Positions 51,982 to 64,000 of a stretch of 64,000 bases of DNA are shown piece after piece. Positions within the stretch are counted from its first letter, which is position 1. Each line of letters opens with the position of its first letter. The DNA comes from Planctomycetota bacterium. GTDB taxonomy: Bacteria; Planctomycetota; UBA1135; GCA-002686595. Location of the stretch: assembly GCA_016709875.1 (NCBI GenBank), contig JADJLZ010000005.1, forward strand, positions 1 to 64,000, given 5' to 3'. The translations under genes and the position numbers were made by a program. Under the pieces are notes generated by a model. The model ran no database searches. It was not told where the DNA came from and worked only from the letters and a program-made list of their open reading frames with translations.

Positions 51982-52517
51982 CTAGGCCTCTTCCTCTTCC
52001 GACTCTTCGCCTTCCGGCTCTTCCTCTTCGTCCTCGTGCCGCTCCGAATTGCGCGACTCGATCTCTTCGGCCGTCGCCTTGCGCACGCTCGCGACCTTGA
52101 GGTCGAAGGTGATCTCCTCGCCGGCGAGCGGGTGGTTCGCATCGAGCGTGATCGCCTCGGGGGCGATCTCGATCACGCGCATCTCCATCTCGCCCTTCTT
52201 TTCCTCGCCCTCCTCGCCGGAGACCTCGATCGAGACCCAGTCGCCGGGCACGATCTCGGCGTCCTCGGGGAACTCGCTGCGCGGCACGGCGACGATCCCG
52301 TCGGGGTTGAACTCGCCGTAGGCGTCGCCGGGCGGCAGCGTCACGACGACCTTCTCGCCCACGTCGTGGCCGGCGAGCGACTGCTCGAGGCGCGGCGGGA
52401 TCTCCTCGTTGCCGTGGAGATAGGTCATCAGCGACCCGGACTTGGAGGTCTCGATGACCTCGCCCTTGGAATTGCGAAGCTCGTATTCGAGCTCGATCAG
52501 ACAGCCGGGCTCGATTT

Positions 52518-52521
<4 letters not shown>
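51982..52521 (-). CDS. FKBP-type peptidyl-prolyl isomerase (SlyD-like)
   Basis: The 179-residue protein has the SlyD arrangement: an FKBP domain (LEYELRNSKGEVIETS, then LEQSLAGHDVGEKVVV and PPGDAYGEFNPDGI) with an inserted IF-type chaperone flap, and a very acidic tail (EDEEEEPEGEESEEEEA). It helps proline isomerisation and folding in the cytoplasm. The His-rich metal-binding tail of E. coli SlyD is replaced by Glu/Asp. GTG 52521 overlaps the stop of the upstream speA gene. Confidence 0.9.
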
Positions 52522-54584
<2,063 letters not shown>

Positions 54585-54809
54585 CAGGGACTTGCTCCGT
54601 CCGTCGATCGATCGACTGCGTTCACTTGGCGGCGCCTGGCGCGCCCGTGCGGAGAACGCAGCTGCGCGCGGGGCGCGAGCGGCGCCTCCGGAACGAGCGT
54701 AGGCGAGGCGTCATGTTAGCGCCCGCGCGAGCGAACGGAAGGAGCGCTTCGGGGAGGAATTGCGTGGCGGACGCCCTTCCTCCCCCCCAAGGCGCCGAGC
54801 TGCGAGCGC

Positions 54810-55130
54810 TCAGCGAACCGCCACGTCGACCGACAGGTCCTGGAGGCCGACGAATCCGCCGCGGGTGCCGCGGATCGCGACGAGGTTCCACTCGAAGACG
54901 GCGTCGGCGATGCCGGTCGAGTCCGCGACGCCTTGCTGGGCGTGCTGGAGGGCCAGGTCGAGCGCCTCCTGCAGGTTTCCGTCCACCGAGTGGCCGGTGT
55001 AGACCGGGCCGAGGGAGGTGAGCCCGCGGGCGAGTGTCGCCGAGTCGGTCCCCACCTGGGACTGGCCATGTGCGAAAGCGAGGCAAAGGACGGGGAGCGA
55101 GAACAGGGCGAGGAGTCGGATCTGTTTCAC
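54810..55130 (-). CDS. Small secreted protein, function unknown
   Basis: The 106-residue product starts with GTG 55130, with aagga about seven bases upstream. A signal peptide (LLALFSLPVLCLAFAHGQ) is followed by a small domain (NLQEALDLALQHAQQGVADS, FVGLQDLSVDVAV). The pattern suggests one helix packed on a few strands. No family was recognised. Confidence 0.6.
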   Translation of the reverse strand: MKQIRLLALFSLPVLCLAFAHGQSQVGTDSATLARGLTSLGPVYTGHSVDGNLQEALDLALQHAQQGVADSTGIADAVFEWNLVAIRGTRGGFVGLQDLSVDVAVR

Positions 55131-55195
55131 GGCGGTTTCCTTTCCGTGGGCTCGCGGCGGCCGGAAGTCGGGCGCGGATGGGCGAGCGCGCGAGA

Positions 55196-56218
55196 CTAGT
55201 GGAGAGGCATCCGCGCGCGCAGCGAACGCGCGAGCGCGGAAACTTCGCGCACTTCGAGTTGCGGGTTCAGCATCGAGTCGCGCTCGTCGCCCGCGAGCGT
55301 GCGCAGCCGCTCGACGAGGCGTGCGGGATCGCGCTCGCGCAGCCATTCGAGGCGGTTTTCCCCGAGCAAAACACCCGCCGTCCAGAACTGCAGGAGTTGC
55401 TTCACGCGGCCCGCCGCGCCGAGTGTGGAGAACCCGGCGCGCTCGAGTGCCTGCGCGTAGTCGAGCAGGAAGCGCGCCGCGTCGCAGGCGCGCACGCTCG
55501 CGCCAGCGAAGATCCACGGATCGCCGAGCGCGGCGCGGCCGACCATCGTGTAGCGGCAGCCCGTCTCGCGGCGCAGGCGCTCGAGGTCGGCGTGCACGCG
55601 CACGCCGCCGTTGCCGCAGACCGGGATCGCGACGCTCGAGGCCGCGCGTGCCAGGCGGCTCCAGTCGACGGCCTCCTGGTAGCCTTCGGCGCGCGTGCGG
55701 CAGTGCACGGTCAGCATCGAGGCGCCGCCCGCCTCGACCGCGCGCGCGAGCTCCTCGAGCAGCGAATCGTCCTCGTAGCCGGCCCGGATCTTGGCGGTCA
55801 CGGGACGGTCGGTGACGGCCTGCGCGCAAGCGCGGACGAGCTCCTCCACTCGGCGCGGCTCGCGCAACAGCGCGGAGCCCGCGCAGGTCCGCAGCGCGCC
55901 GCGCGCCGGGCAGCCGAAGTTGAGGTCGACCAGGGGCGCGCCGACCTCGGCCGCCCGGCGGGCGGTCTCGGCCATCGGCCCGGGGTCCGAGCCCATCAAC
56001 TGCAGGCCGACGGGCGCGGGCCAGCGGCGCGGCCCGAGGTGCTCGCGCAGCGTGCGCCGCGGCAGCGGGATCCCGACGACGCGCGCGAACTCGGTGAAAG
56101 CCCCGCCGAGGCGCTGCGGCGGATTGCGCGCGAGCACCAGGTCGCGGAAGCACGGCTCGGTGACGCCCTCCATGGGGGCGAGGAGGTCGGGTGCGGAAAA
56201 GGGCAGCGCGCAGGGCAT
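55196..56218 (-). CDS. tRNA-dihydrouridine synthase family protein
   Basis: The 340-residue protein has the FMN-binding TIM-barrel of Dus enzymes. It begins LLAPMEGVTEPCFRDL, then QLMGSDPGPM, the catalytic Cys in VDLNFGCPARG, KIRAGYEDD, LTVHCRTRAEGY and CGNGGVRVHADL. It reduces uridine to dihydrouridine in tRNA using NADPH. DusA, DusB and DusC cannot be told apart here with confidence. The ATG at 56218 is close to the first motif. It is divergent from the next gene. Confidence 0.88.
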   Translation of the reverse strand: MPCALPFSAPDLLAPMEGVTEPCFRDLVLARNPPQRLGGAFTEFARVVGIPLPRRTLREHLGPRRWPAPVGLQLMGSDPGPMAETARRAAEVGAPLVDLNFGCPARGALRTCAGSALLREPRRVEELVRACAQAVTDRPVTAKIRAGYEDDSLLEELARAVEAGGASMLTVHCRTRAEGYQEAVDWSRLARAASSVAIPVCGNGGVRVHADLERLRRETGCRYTMVGRAALGDPWIFAGASVRACDAARFLLDYAQALERAGFSTLGAAGRVKQLLQFWTAGVLLGENRLEWLRERDPARLVERLRTLAGDERDSMLNPQLEVREVSALARSLRARMPLH

Positions 56219-56274
56219 CGGGGGAGTCTAGCCGAGTGCCCGCAGCTGCGGCCGCCGGGTAGCATGCTGCGCCC

Positions 56275-58260
56275 ATGCGATCGCGCTGGTTCCTCGTCCT
56301 CGGCCTCTCGGCCGCCCTCGCCGGCGGTGCGATCTGGCTCCTGCGCAGCCGCCCCGGAGGGGGAGGCCCGACCGGGACCTCCGATTCGCTTTCCGTCGAG
56401 CTCCCTGTCCCGGACGAATCCGCGCCGAAGGATACGCCGCAGGCCGCGACGCTCGAACTCGACGAGGACACGCCCGCCGCACGCGCGCAGGGCGAGGCCG
56501 AGCCCCTCGACGAGGGGGCGCTCGAGCCCTCCACCGGCGGCGAGATCGTGGCTGAGATCGACACAGGGGCCGCGCCCGTCAAGCTCTCCGGGCGCCTCGT
56601 CGACGAGAACACGAAGCTCCCGCTGCCCGAGTTCGAACTCGAATTCGAGGTCGTCGGCGAGGGCGAGGGACCCAGGCGCAAGGCTTCCGCGGTGACCGAC
56701 GCGCAAGGGCACTTCGAGTGCGCCGAGCCGATCCTGGTGGCGCGCTGTGTCGTGCGCTTCCTCGACCGCAAGGGACACAAGCGCGTGCCGCCGCCCTGGA
56801 CGATCGAGATCGAGGACGTGCGCAAGTCCGTGCTCGAGCTGGAAGTGCCCTGGGGGCCGACCTACCGCGTCGCGTTCGCGCCCAAGGATTCGATCCCTGC
56901 CGCGCAGGTCGAGCTGCGCCTGCGCTCCTCGGGTGCGCGCAAGGGGCAGCCGGTGCGCACCGATTGGGAGCCGGTGCACGCAGGCGATCCCGCCTGGGCG
57001 CGCTTCCAGCCGCTGCTCGGCGGCTCCGGAGCGGTCGAGAAACTCGAGGCGCGCACGCGCGACGGCCTGTGGGTCGGCGAGGCGGACGCGGGCACGGCCA
57101 GCGGGCTCGCGCCGGGGATCACGCTGGTCACCTTCGAAGCGCGTGCGGTCCTCGAGGGCGATGTCCTCGGCGCGGAGAAGGAGCCGCTCGCCGACGTCGA
57201 CGTGCTGCTCGAGGCCAAGGATGCCGAGGAACACCGGGTGCGCCGCCGCGCGCGCACGCGCGCGGACGGCCACTTCCGTTTCGAAGAGCTGCCGGCCTGC
57301 CTGGGCGAGGTCCAGGTGCGCTCCGTGCGCCACCAGCCCTGGTCGCGCGGCGTGACGCTGCTCGCGGGCCAGACGCAGCAGTTGCCAGTCGTGCTCACGC
57401 CGCTCCCGGTGGCGGGCTCGATCCGCGTGCGCCTGGAGAGCGAGTCGGGCCTGTACGCGCCCAAGTGCACGCTGCACCTCACGCTCGAGGACGACCTGCT
57501 CGCCGGCGAGAACGGCGCGCGTTTCGCTCGCCACGTGCGCGCGCAGTGGCACGAGGAGAATGGCCGCAAGGTGGCGGACTTCCACTTTCCCGACCTGCCC
57601 AGGCTCGCCTTCCACCTCGCGATCGAGAAGGACGACTACTTCACCTGGGATCCGCTGCAGTGGACCGTGCAGCCGCCGTCGGAGAACTCGCGCATCCTGA
57701 TCCGCGACGGGATCCCGAACGCGAGCCTCGCCTTCCGCGTCAAGGACGCGGCGACCGGCGAGGCGCTCTCGAAATTCCAGCTGACGCTCGAGTTCCCCGG
57801 CCAGAAGACGGCGCCGCTCACGCAGGCGGCCCGTTCGGACCACTCCTTCCTCGAGCACCTGCCGCTCGAGCATCCGCTGCGCTGGCGCGTCTCGCTCGGG
57901 GACCACGCGCCCGCGGTGGGGGGCATGGCGGCCTTCCAGCTGATCGAGAAGCGCGACGACGGCGAATGGCGCGTTTGCGAACTGGAGCTGCGCCCGGGCT
58001 GGGGCGAGTGCTACCGCTTCCAGGACTCGCGTTCGCGTGCGGCGCTCGAGGGCGTCGAGGTGCTGCTCGACGGAGTTGGCGTCGGCAAGTCCGATTCCCA
58101 GGGTCGCGTGGTCGTGCGTTCGGGCGCACAGCCCGGCCGAATCGAGTACCGTTCCGACGCGCTCGGGATCGCGCCGCGCAGTCTGCGGGCGGACCGGCGC
58201 ACGGGCTGCTTCGCGAACGTGCGCGTCGACACCGGCAAGGGCCAGAAAAACAATCGCTGA
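56275..58260 (+). CDS. Membrane-anchored protein with carboxypeptidase-regulatory-like domains
   Basis: The 661-residue protein has an N-terminal membrane helix (FLVLGLSAALAGGAIWLL) and an acidic Pro-rich linker. Several beta-sandwich units of the carboxypeptidase-regulatory type follow (VKLSGRLVDENTKLPLPEFE, AVTDAQGHFECAEP, LEGDVLGAEKEPLADVDVLL, ARTRADGHFRFEELP). Such domains mediate binding rather than catalysis. It is the first of a same-strand run with 5-base or shorter gaps to dehydratase, methyltransferase and ABC exporter genes, though a shared function is not evident. Confidence 0.7.
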   Translation: MRSRWFLVLGLSAALAGGAIWLLRSRPGGGGPTGTSDSLSVELPVPDESAPKDTPQAATLELDEDTPAARAQGEAEPLDEGALEPSTGGEIVAEIDTGAAPVKLSGRLVDENTKLPLPEFELEFEVVGEGEGPRRKASAVTDAQGHFECAEPILVARCVVRFLDRKGHKRVPPPWTIEIEDVRKSVLELEVPWGPTYRVAFAPKDSIPAAQVELRLRSSGARKGQPVRTDWEPVHAGDPAWARFQPLLGGSGAVEKLEARTRDGLWVGEADAGTASGLAPGITLVTFEARAVLEGDVLGAEKEPLADVDVLLEAKDAEEHRVRRRARTRADGHFRFEELPACLGEVQVRSVRHQPWSRGVTLLAGQTQQLPVVLTPLPVAGSIRVRLESESGLYAPKCTLHLTLEDDLLAGENGARFARHVRAQWHEENGRKVADFHFPDLPRLAFHLAIEKDDYFTWDPLQWTVQPPSENSRILIRDGIPNASLAFRVKDAATGEALSKFQLTLEFPGQKTAPLTQAARSDHSFLEHLPLEHPLRWRVSLGDHAPAVGGMAAFQLIEKRDDGEWRVCELELRPGWGECYRFQDSRSRAALEGVEVLLDGVGVGKSDSQGRVVVRSGAQPGRIEYRSDALGIAPRSLRADRRTGCFANVRVDTGKGQKNNR

Positions 58261-58264
58261 GGAG

Positions 58265-59281
58265 ATGGGAACATTGCACTCGATCACGCGCGCCCCGGGC
58301 GCCTGGCGCGCCTTCGAGGCGATCCACATCGCCGAGGCGGCCGAGCGCGTGCGCGGCGTCGTGCGGCGCACTCGGCTCGAACCGATCGAGAGCGGCGACG
58401 AGCGCGTCGAGCTGCGCGCGAAGCTCGAGAACCGCCAGGAAACCGGCGCGTTCAAGGCGCGCGGCGCCTGGAACCAGATCGCGCAGCTAGGCGAGGAGCA
58501 GCGCCGGGCCGGTGTCGTCTGCGCGAGCTCGGGAAACCACGGCAAGGCGCTCGCCTGGGCCGCGGCGCGCGCGGGCGTGCGCGCGACGATCGTGATGCCC
58601 GCCAACGCCTATCCGAACAAGGTCCAGGCCTGCCGCGACGAGGGCGCGCAGGTCGTGCTGATGCCCACGCGCGAGGAGGCCGATCTGGAGGTCGAACGGC
58701 GCGTGCGCGAGGGCAGCGTGCTCGTGCACCCCTACGACGCGGCGCGCACGCTCGAGGGTGCCGGCACGGTGGGCCTGGAGATCGCACAGGACTGGCCCGA
58801 GGTGGACGCGGTCGTGATCCCGGTCGGGGGCGGGGGCCTGCTCGCCGGGAGCGCGCTTGCGCTGCGGCGCGAACTCGGCGAGCGCGTGCGCATCTACGGC
58901 GCGGAACCCGAGGGCGCCGCGACGCTCACGCGCGGGCTCGAACGCGGCGCGCCGGTCGTGCTCGGTTCGATCACGAGCAAGGTGCAGGGCCTGACGCCGC
59001 TCTACTCCGGCCAGATCAACATCGACATCGCGCGTGCGACGCTCGACGGCGTCTTCGCGCTGCCCGACGAGACCATCCTCGCCGCGCAGAAGCGCCTCGT
59101 GGCCGCGGGCGAGACGGTCGAGCCCGCGGGCGCGGCGGCCTGCGCCGTGGTCTTCGCCCGGCTGCTCCCGCTCGCGAGCGGGAGCACGCGCGTCGCCGCG
59201 GTCGTCTCCGGAGGAAACGCGGATCCCGCGCAACTTGCGGCGCTGCGCGCCGAACTCGCGCGAGATGGGGCGCGCTCGTGA
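58265..59281 (+). CDS. Threonine/serine dehydratase-like PLP enzyme
   Basis: The 338-residue protein belongs to the fold-II PLP family. Lys64 in ETGAFKARGAWNQ binds the cofactor. SSGNHGKALAWAA and PVGGGGLLAG bind the substrate carboxylate and PLP phosphate. It lacks the regulatory ACT domain of biosynthetic IlvA, so it is more like catabolic threonine dehydratase, serine racemase or hydroxyaspartate dehydratase. ATG 58265 sits right after ctgaggag, which is very close; a TTG at 58274 with that site at better spacing is an alternative start. Confidence 0.85.
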   Translation: MGTLHSITRAPGAWRAFEAIHIAEAAERVRGVVRRTRLEPIESGDERVELRAKLENRQETGAFKARGAWNQIAQLGEEQRRAGVVCASSGNHGKALAWAAARAGVRATIVMPANAYPNKVQACRDEGAQVVLMPTREEADLEVERRVREGSVLVHPYDAARTLEGAGTVGLEIAQDWPEVDAVVIPVGGGGLLAGSALALRRELGERVRIYGAEPEGAATLTRGLERGAPVVLGSITSKVQGLTPLYSGQINIDIARATLDGVFALPDETILAAQKRLVAAGETVEPAGAAACAVVFARLLPLASGSTRVAAVVSGGNADPAQLAALRAELARDGARS

Positions 59282-60084
59282 AGCGCGTCGTGCTGATGCG
59301 GCCTTCGGGCCCGCGCAACGTCGGCACTGTGGCGCGCGTGTGCCTCAATTTCGGGCCCTGCGAGCTGCGCCTGGTCTCGCCCGAGCGCAAGTCGCTGCTC
59401 GTGCACCCGGACTTCGAGCAGATGGCGCACGGGGTGAAAGAGATCGAGAAGCTGTGCGTGATCGTGCCCGACCTGCGCACGGCTCTCGAGGGCTGCACGC
59501 ACGCCGTGGGCTTCACGGGGCGCACGCACGACGACCGCACGCGCGTCGACTGGCGCGATCACCAGGCGGGCCTGGCCGAGCGCGCCTCCGATCCCGAGGA
59601 GCTCGTCGCGCTGGTCTTCGGGAACGAGGCGATGGGCCTCGAGAAGGCGGATGCCGCGCTGTGTCACGAGCTCGTGCACATCCGCACCGCGGCCGAACAC
59701 ACCTCGCTCAATCTCGCGATGACGGTCGGCATCGTGCTCTCGGACCTCTATACCGACTCGGGCTTCCGTACGCGCGAGCGCGGCTTCCGCCCGATCCGCG
59801 GCGAGGCGCGCGAGTACCTGAAGGCGAACCTCAAGCACGTCTTCGGCGAAAAGGTCGCGCGCACTCCCGCCGCGCGGCGCGACATCCTGGCCTCGATCGA
59901 GCGCGTCTTCTCGCGCGCGGAGATCGAGGACCGCGATGCGCGCGCCTGGCACCTGATGCTGCGCGCGCTGGGCAGCACGCTCACGCCGCTCGACATCGGG
60001 CTGCCGCCGGCCGTGCCGCGCGCGCGGCACAGGCACCTGGCGGACCGGGCCAAGGCGCAGGGCCGGCCGAAGAAGAAGGACTGA
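59278..60084 (+). CDS. SpoU/TrmJ-like RNA 2'-O-methyltransferase
   Basis: The 268-residue protein shows the SPOUT knot motifs: RPSGPRNVGTVARVCLNFG at the start, LVFGNEAMGLEKAD, and HIRTAAEHTSLNLAMTVGIVL. It would methylate ribose in tRNA or rRNA using S-adenosylmethionine. The order of motifs fits the TrmJ/LasT group. The C-terminal 90 residues are a helical extension with a basic tail. GTG 59278 overlaps the previous stop (GTGA). Confidence 0.85.
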   Translation: MKRVVLMRPSGPRNVGTVARVCLNFGPCELRLVSPERKSLLVHPDFEQMAHGVKEIEKLCVIVPDLRTALEGCTHAVGFTGRTHDDRTRVDWRDHQAGLAERASDPEELVALVFGNEAMGLEKADAALCHELVHIRTAAEHTSLNLAMTVGIVLSDLYTDSGFRTRERGFRPIRGEAREYLKANLKHVFGEKVARTPAARRDILASIERVFSRAEIEDRDARAWHLMLRALGSTLTPLDIGLPPAVPRARHRHLADRAKAQGRPKKKD

Positions 60085-60089
60085 GCGAC

Positions 60090-61907
<1,818 letters not shown>

Positions 61908-61945
61908 AGCTTGCAGCGCCGCAGGCCGCCGACGATCATCCGCGC

Positions 61946-62518
61946 ATGGTTCGCCTCGATCGCATCTACACCAAGGGCGGGGATGACGGCTCGACTTCGC
62001 TGGGTGACGGCACGCGCGTGCCCAAGCACCACCTGCGCGTCGAGAGCTACGGCACCGTCGACGAACTCTCCTCCGTACTCGGCCTGGTCGTCGCGCGCGG
62101 GCTCGGCGAGCCGCTGGCGAGCGAGTTGCGCGCGATCCAGAACGACCTGTTCGACGTCGGGGCGGACCTTTGCGTCCCCGGCGAAGCGGGCGCGCGCCTG
62201 CGGCTCACGCCGGTCTACACCCAGAACCTCGAGGGGATCATCGATCGCGAGAACGAGAAGCTCGCGCCGCTCACGAGCTTCATCCTGCCCGGAGGGAGCG
62301 AGCTCGCCGCCTGGATGCACGTCGCGCGCAACGTCTGCCGCCGGGCGGAGCGATTGGTGAGCCAGCTCGGTGCAATGCCCGACGAAGCCGGCCGCGTGAA
62401 CCCCGAGGTGCTCAAGTACCTGAACCGACTGAGCGACCTGCTCTTCGTCCTCGCGCGCGTTCAGAACGACGACGGCAAGCGTGACGTGCTCTGGAAGCCC
62501 GGACAGCGAATCGGTTGA
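61946..62518 (+). CDS. PduO-type cob(I)alamin adenosyltransferase
   Basis: The 190-residue protein has the family hallmarks: YTKGGDDGSTSLGDGTRVPK (ATP binding), ESYGTVDELSSVLGL, FILPGGS, CRRAERL and LNRLSDLLFVLAR. It transfers the adenosyl group of ATP to cob(I)alamin to make coenzyme B12. The C-terminus DVLWKPGQRIG ends within a palindromic repeat: the final Ile-Gly and stop codon lie in its left arm. The gene may be cotranscribed with the ABC exporter 38 bases upstream. Confidence 0.92.
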   Translation: MVRLDRIYTKGGDDGSTSLGDGTRVPKHHLRVESYGTVDELSSVLGLVVARGLGEPLASELRAIQNDLFDVGADLCVPGEAGARLRLTPVYTQNLEGIIDRENEKLAPLTSFILPGGSELAAWMHVARNVCRRAERLVSQLGAMPDEAGRVNPEVLKYLNRLSDLLFVLARVQNDDGKRDVLWKPGQRIG

Positions 62519-62626
62519 TACGGTGCCAGAGCAAATTTTCACCGATCCGGGCCTCGGTCGCGGCAGCTGCTTCGGTTCGGCGCGGATCGGTGAAAATTTG
62601 CTCTGGCACCGTATCAACCGATTCGC
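62506..62626. repeat. 121-bp palindromic repeat with perfect 44-bp arms (element C)
   Basis: Arms 62506-62549 and 62583-62626 are perfect inverted copies beginning gcgaatcggttgatacgg and containing tgccagagcaaattttc, around a 33-base centre. The left arm overlaps the last 13 bases of the adenosyltransferase gene, including its TGA stop. It lies between convergent genes and may act as a bidirectional terminator. Head similarity to elements A and B is clear; the inner arm sequence differs. Confidence 0.9.
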
Positions 62627-62638
62627 CCAGCGGCGTGG

Positions 62639-64000
62639 TTAGTGCTTGTCCTCGCCGCCCGGAGGCCCGCGCTGCGGCGGGGGCGTGGGCGGGTTGGCTG
62701 CGAGCGCGCGGACTGCGGCGTCGAGGTCGTGCTTGGCCATCTTCTCGAACACGGGGATCGCGGGCTCGTAGCCCAGTCGCCCGAGCGCGCGCACGGCTTC
62801 GTGGCGCAGCGGTGCGAAGGGGGAGTCGAGGAGTTTCATGATCCCCTCGGCGAGTTCGCGATGGCCGAGTTGGCCCGCGCCGAACACGGCGCCGCAGGCG
62901 GCCCACGGATCCTCGTCGTCGAGGCCGCGCCAGGTCTCGTAGCGCGGCTCGGCCTCGCGCGAGAGGATCGCGCGCGTCAGGTGGTAGCGCGTCTCCGAGC
63001 GCCAGCGCGGATCGGCGGAGCCGAGCTTCGTCGCGAGCTCGTCGGGATCGTGAATCATCTGCTGGTCCATCACCGGCAGGTGCGGCCGCACGGCGTTCAC
63101 GAGACGGTGCGTGAAGTCCGTCGGGTCGTAGAACGTGAGCGTGCTCGCGTCGTAGCGGTAGAGCGTCGCACCGAGCTTCACCAGCGTGCCGTTCACCTGC
63201 ACCTCGCCCTTCTCGACGACGCCCTGGCGCGTCGGCCGGTCAAAGCGCGTGAACTCCTCGGCCTCGTAGCTGCCGACGCCGTTCTCGCGCTTGACGGTGA
63301 GAAAAAGTCCCTCGCGCTCGTCGCGCAGTGGGCTCGCGAGCAGCACCTGCCAGGTCGCGTCGGAGCTCGGCGCGGGCGAGGCGAGCAGCGCCTCGATCTG
63401 CTGCACGAAGGCTGCGCGTTCCGCCGTGTAGGCCGGACCCGTCGCTGGGCCGGAGAAGCCCGTGTGCAACGCTGCCAGCGTGCCGTCGCGCTTCACGAAG
63501 AGCGCCGTGGGGAAGGCCTGGATCTTCTCGAGCACGGGGAACGCCTTCGCCGGCTCGCCCTTGCCCGCCGTGCCGCCGAGCAGCACGCGAAACTTGGCTC
63601 CGTGGCGCTCGGCCATGCGTTTGCCCTGCAGCGCGTCGCGCTCGAAGTCGCCGGAGTACTCGAAGAGCAGCTCGGTGATCGCGAGGCCCTTCGCTGCGTA
63701 CTGCGCATCGATCTCGGCCAAGAGCTGCATCTCGTCGTGGCAGTTTGGGCACCACGAGCCGCCGATCGAGATCAGCAGCGGCTTGCCGTCGAAGAGCGGC
63801 TCGGCGAGCGCGCGTTCGATTCCGTCGAGATCGGAGTAGGCGAGCTGATCGAGCGGGAAGCGTGGGGCGGGGACCTGCTTCGCGAAACCGCCGCCCTCCA
63901 CGTCGGTCACGAGCGGTGTCGCCTGCCAGGTGCCCTTGGCCGCGCCCATGCGGCAGATGCCACTGCCTTCCGTGTCGTACAACCCGTCGAAGAGGAAGGC
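62639..64000 (-). CDS. Thioredoxin-like (TlpA family) protein with HEAT-like C-terminal repeats, 5' end outside window
   Basis: The frame is open from the right edge to a TAA at 62639-62641, so at least 453 residues are visible and the start is missing. A TlpA-like thioredoxin domain contains ISIGGSWCPNCHDEM, with the redox pair CPNC, and FPTALFVKRDGTL with the cis-Pro. A beta-rich middle follows, and then HEAT-like helices (PFAPLRHEAVRALGRLGYEP). The upstream FLFDGLYDTEG suggests a longer, perhaps secreted, protein. It may reduce or oxidise disulfides in the envelope. The tail is Pro/Gly-rich. Confidence 0.8.
   Translation of the reverse strand, partial: AFLFDGLYDTEGSGICRMGAAKGTWQATPLVTDVEGGGFAKQVPAPRFPLDQLAYSDLDGIERALAEPLFDGKPLLISIGGSWCPNCHDEMQLLAEIDAQYAAKGLAITELLFEYSGDFERDALQGKRMAERHGAKFRVLLGGTAGKGEPAKAFPVLEKIQAFPTALFVKRDGTLAALHTGFSGPATGPAYTAERAAFVQQIEALLASPAPSSDATWQVLLASPLRDEREGLFLTVKRENGVGSYEAEEFTRFDRPTRQGVVEKGEVQVNGTLVKLGATLYRYDASTLTFYDPTDFTHRLVNAVRPHLPVMDQQMIHDPDELATKLGSADPRWRSETRYHLTRAILSREAEPRYETWRGLDDEDPWAACGAVFGAGQLGHRELAEGIMKLLDSPFAPLRHEAVRALGRLGYEPAIPVFEKMAKHDLDAAVRALAANPPTPPPQRGPPGGEDKH

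Noticed and set aside
55996..58605. Open frame of about 870 codons on the minus strand
   Set aside because: Shadow of the regulatory-domain repeat protein and the dehydratase; low-complexity composition.

Overview
The window is a high-GC, densely coded bacterial chromosome segment. It most resembles a marine planctomycete-type bacterium of the Saltatorellus/Rohdeia/Engelhardtia kind. The main clue is a set of secreted beta-propeller and beta-helix proteins that share a Cys-rich C-terminal module, which I recall from that group; the lineage is therefore an inference. No rRNA, tRNA, CRISPR array or intact transposase gene was seen. Start codons often overlap the upstream stop (ATGA, GTGA, TTGA, TGATG), so many genes are probably translationally coupled.

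Layout. 1-6.5 kb: a phosphodiesterase-like enzyme cut by the left edge, a Rieske protein, a globin-coupled chemoreceptor, an FMN reductase, a secreted beta-helix protein and a DUF2785-like protein. 6.5-12 kb: a secreted beta-propeller protein, a STAS-like protein, a palindromic repeat flanked by a duplicated gene end, and a large molybdopterin oxidoreductase. 12-17.7 kb: an HEPN/MNT toxin-antitoxin pair, an N-formylglutamate amidohydrolase-like protein, HEAT-repeat and vWA-like secreted proteins, and a fatty-acid desaturase. 17.8-22.6 kb: a three-gene NAD-linked formate dehydrogenase operon. Its catalytic subunit carries an in-frame UGA (selenocysteine) followed by a SECIS-like hairpin, and the iron-sulfur front end of that subunit is encoded two genes downstream as a separate protein ending inside a 104-bp palindrome. 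22.6-26.5 kb: FabH-like synthase, a small lipoprotein, a fused iron-sulfur/NrfD membrane protein and PgeF. 26.5-31.8 kb: three tandem beta-propeller surface proteins. 32-36.6 kb: a NitT/TauT-type ABC importer (binding protein, permease, frameshifted ATPase) followed by an OprB-type porin. 36.6-45.3 kb: a second chemoreceptor, a hydrolase, MutM, a queuosine-precursor-type transporter, an alpha-galactosidase-like enzyme and small proteins. 45.6-49.1 kb: a divergent pair of secreted beta-helix and beta-propeller proteins. 49.1-54.6 kb: an overlapping cluster of carbamoyltransferase, polysaccharide deacetylase-like protein, FKBP prolyl isomerase and arginine decarboxylase. 54.8-64 kb: tRNA-dihydrouridine synthase, a large anchored repeat protein, a threonine-dehydratase-like enzyme, a SpoU methyltransferase, an ABC exporter, a cobalamin adenosyltransferase, a second perfect palindrome, and a thioredoxin-like protein cut by the right edge.

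The most notable features are: the selenocysteine formate dehydrogenase whose catalytic subunit is split and reordered; a family of long palindromes sharing the head TACGG(T/A)GCCAG, two of which supply the last two codons (Ile-Gly) and stop of the upstream gene; a six-cysteine C-terminal module attached to two unrelated secreted scaffolds; and runs of 8-9 C or G placed in candidate promoter spacers and in a porin signal peptide.
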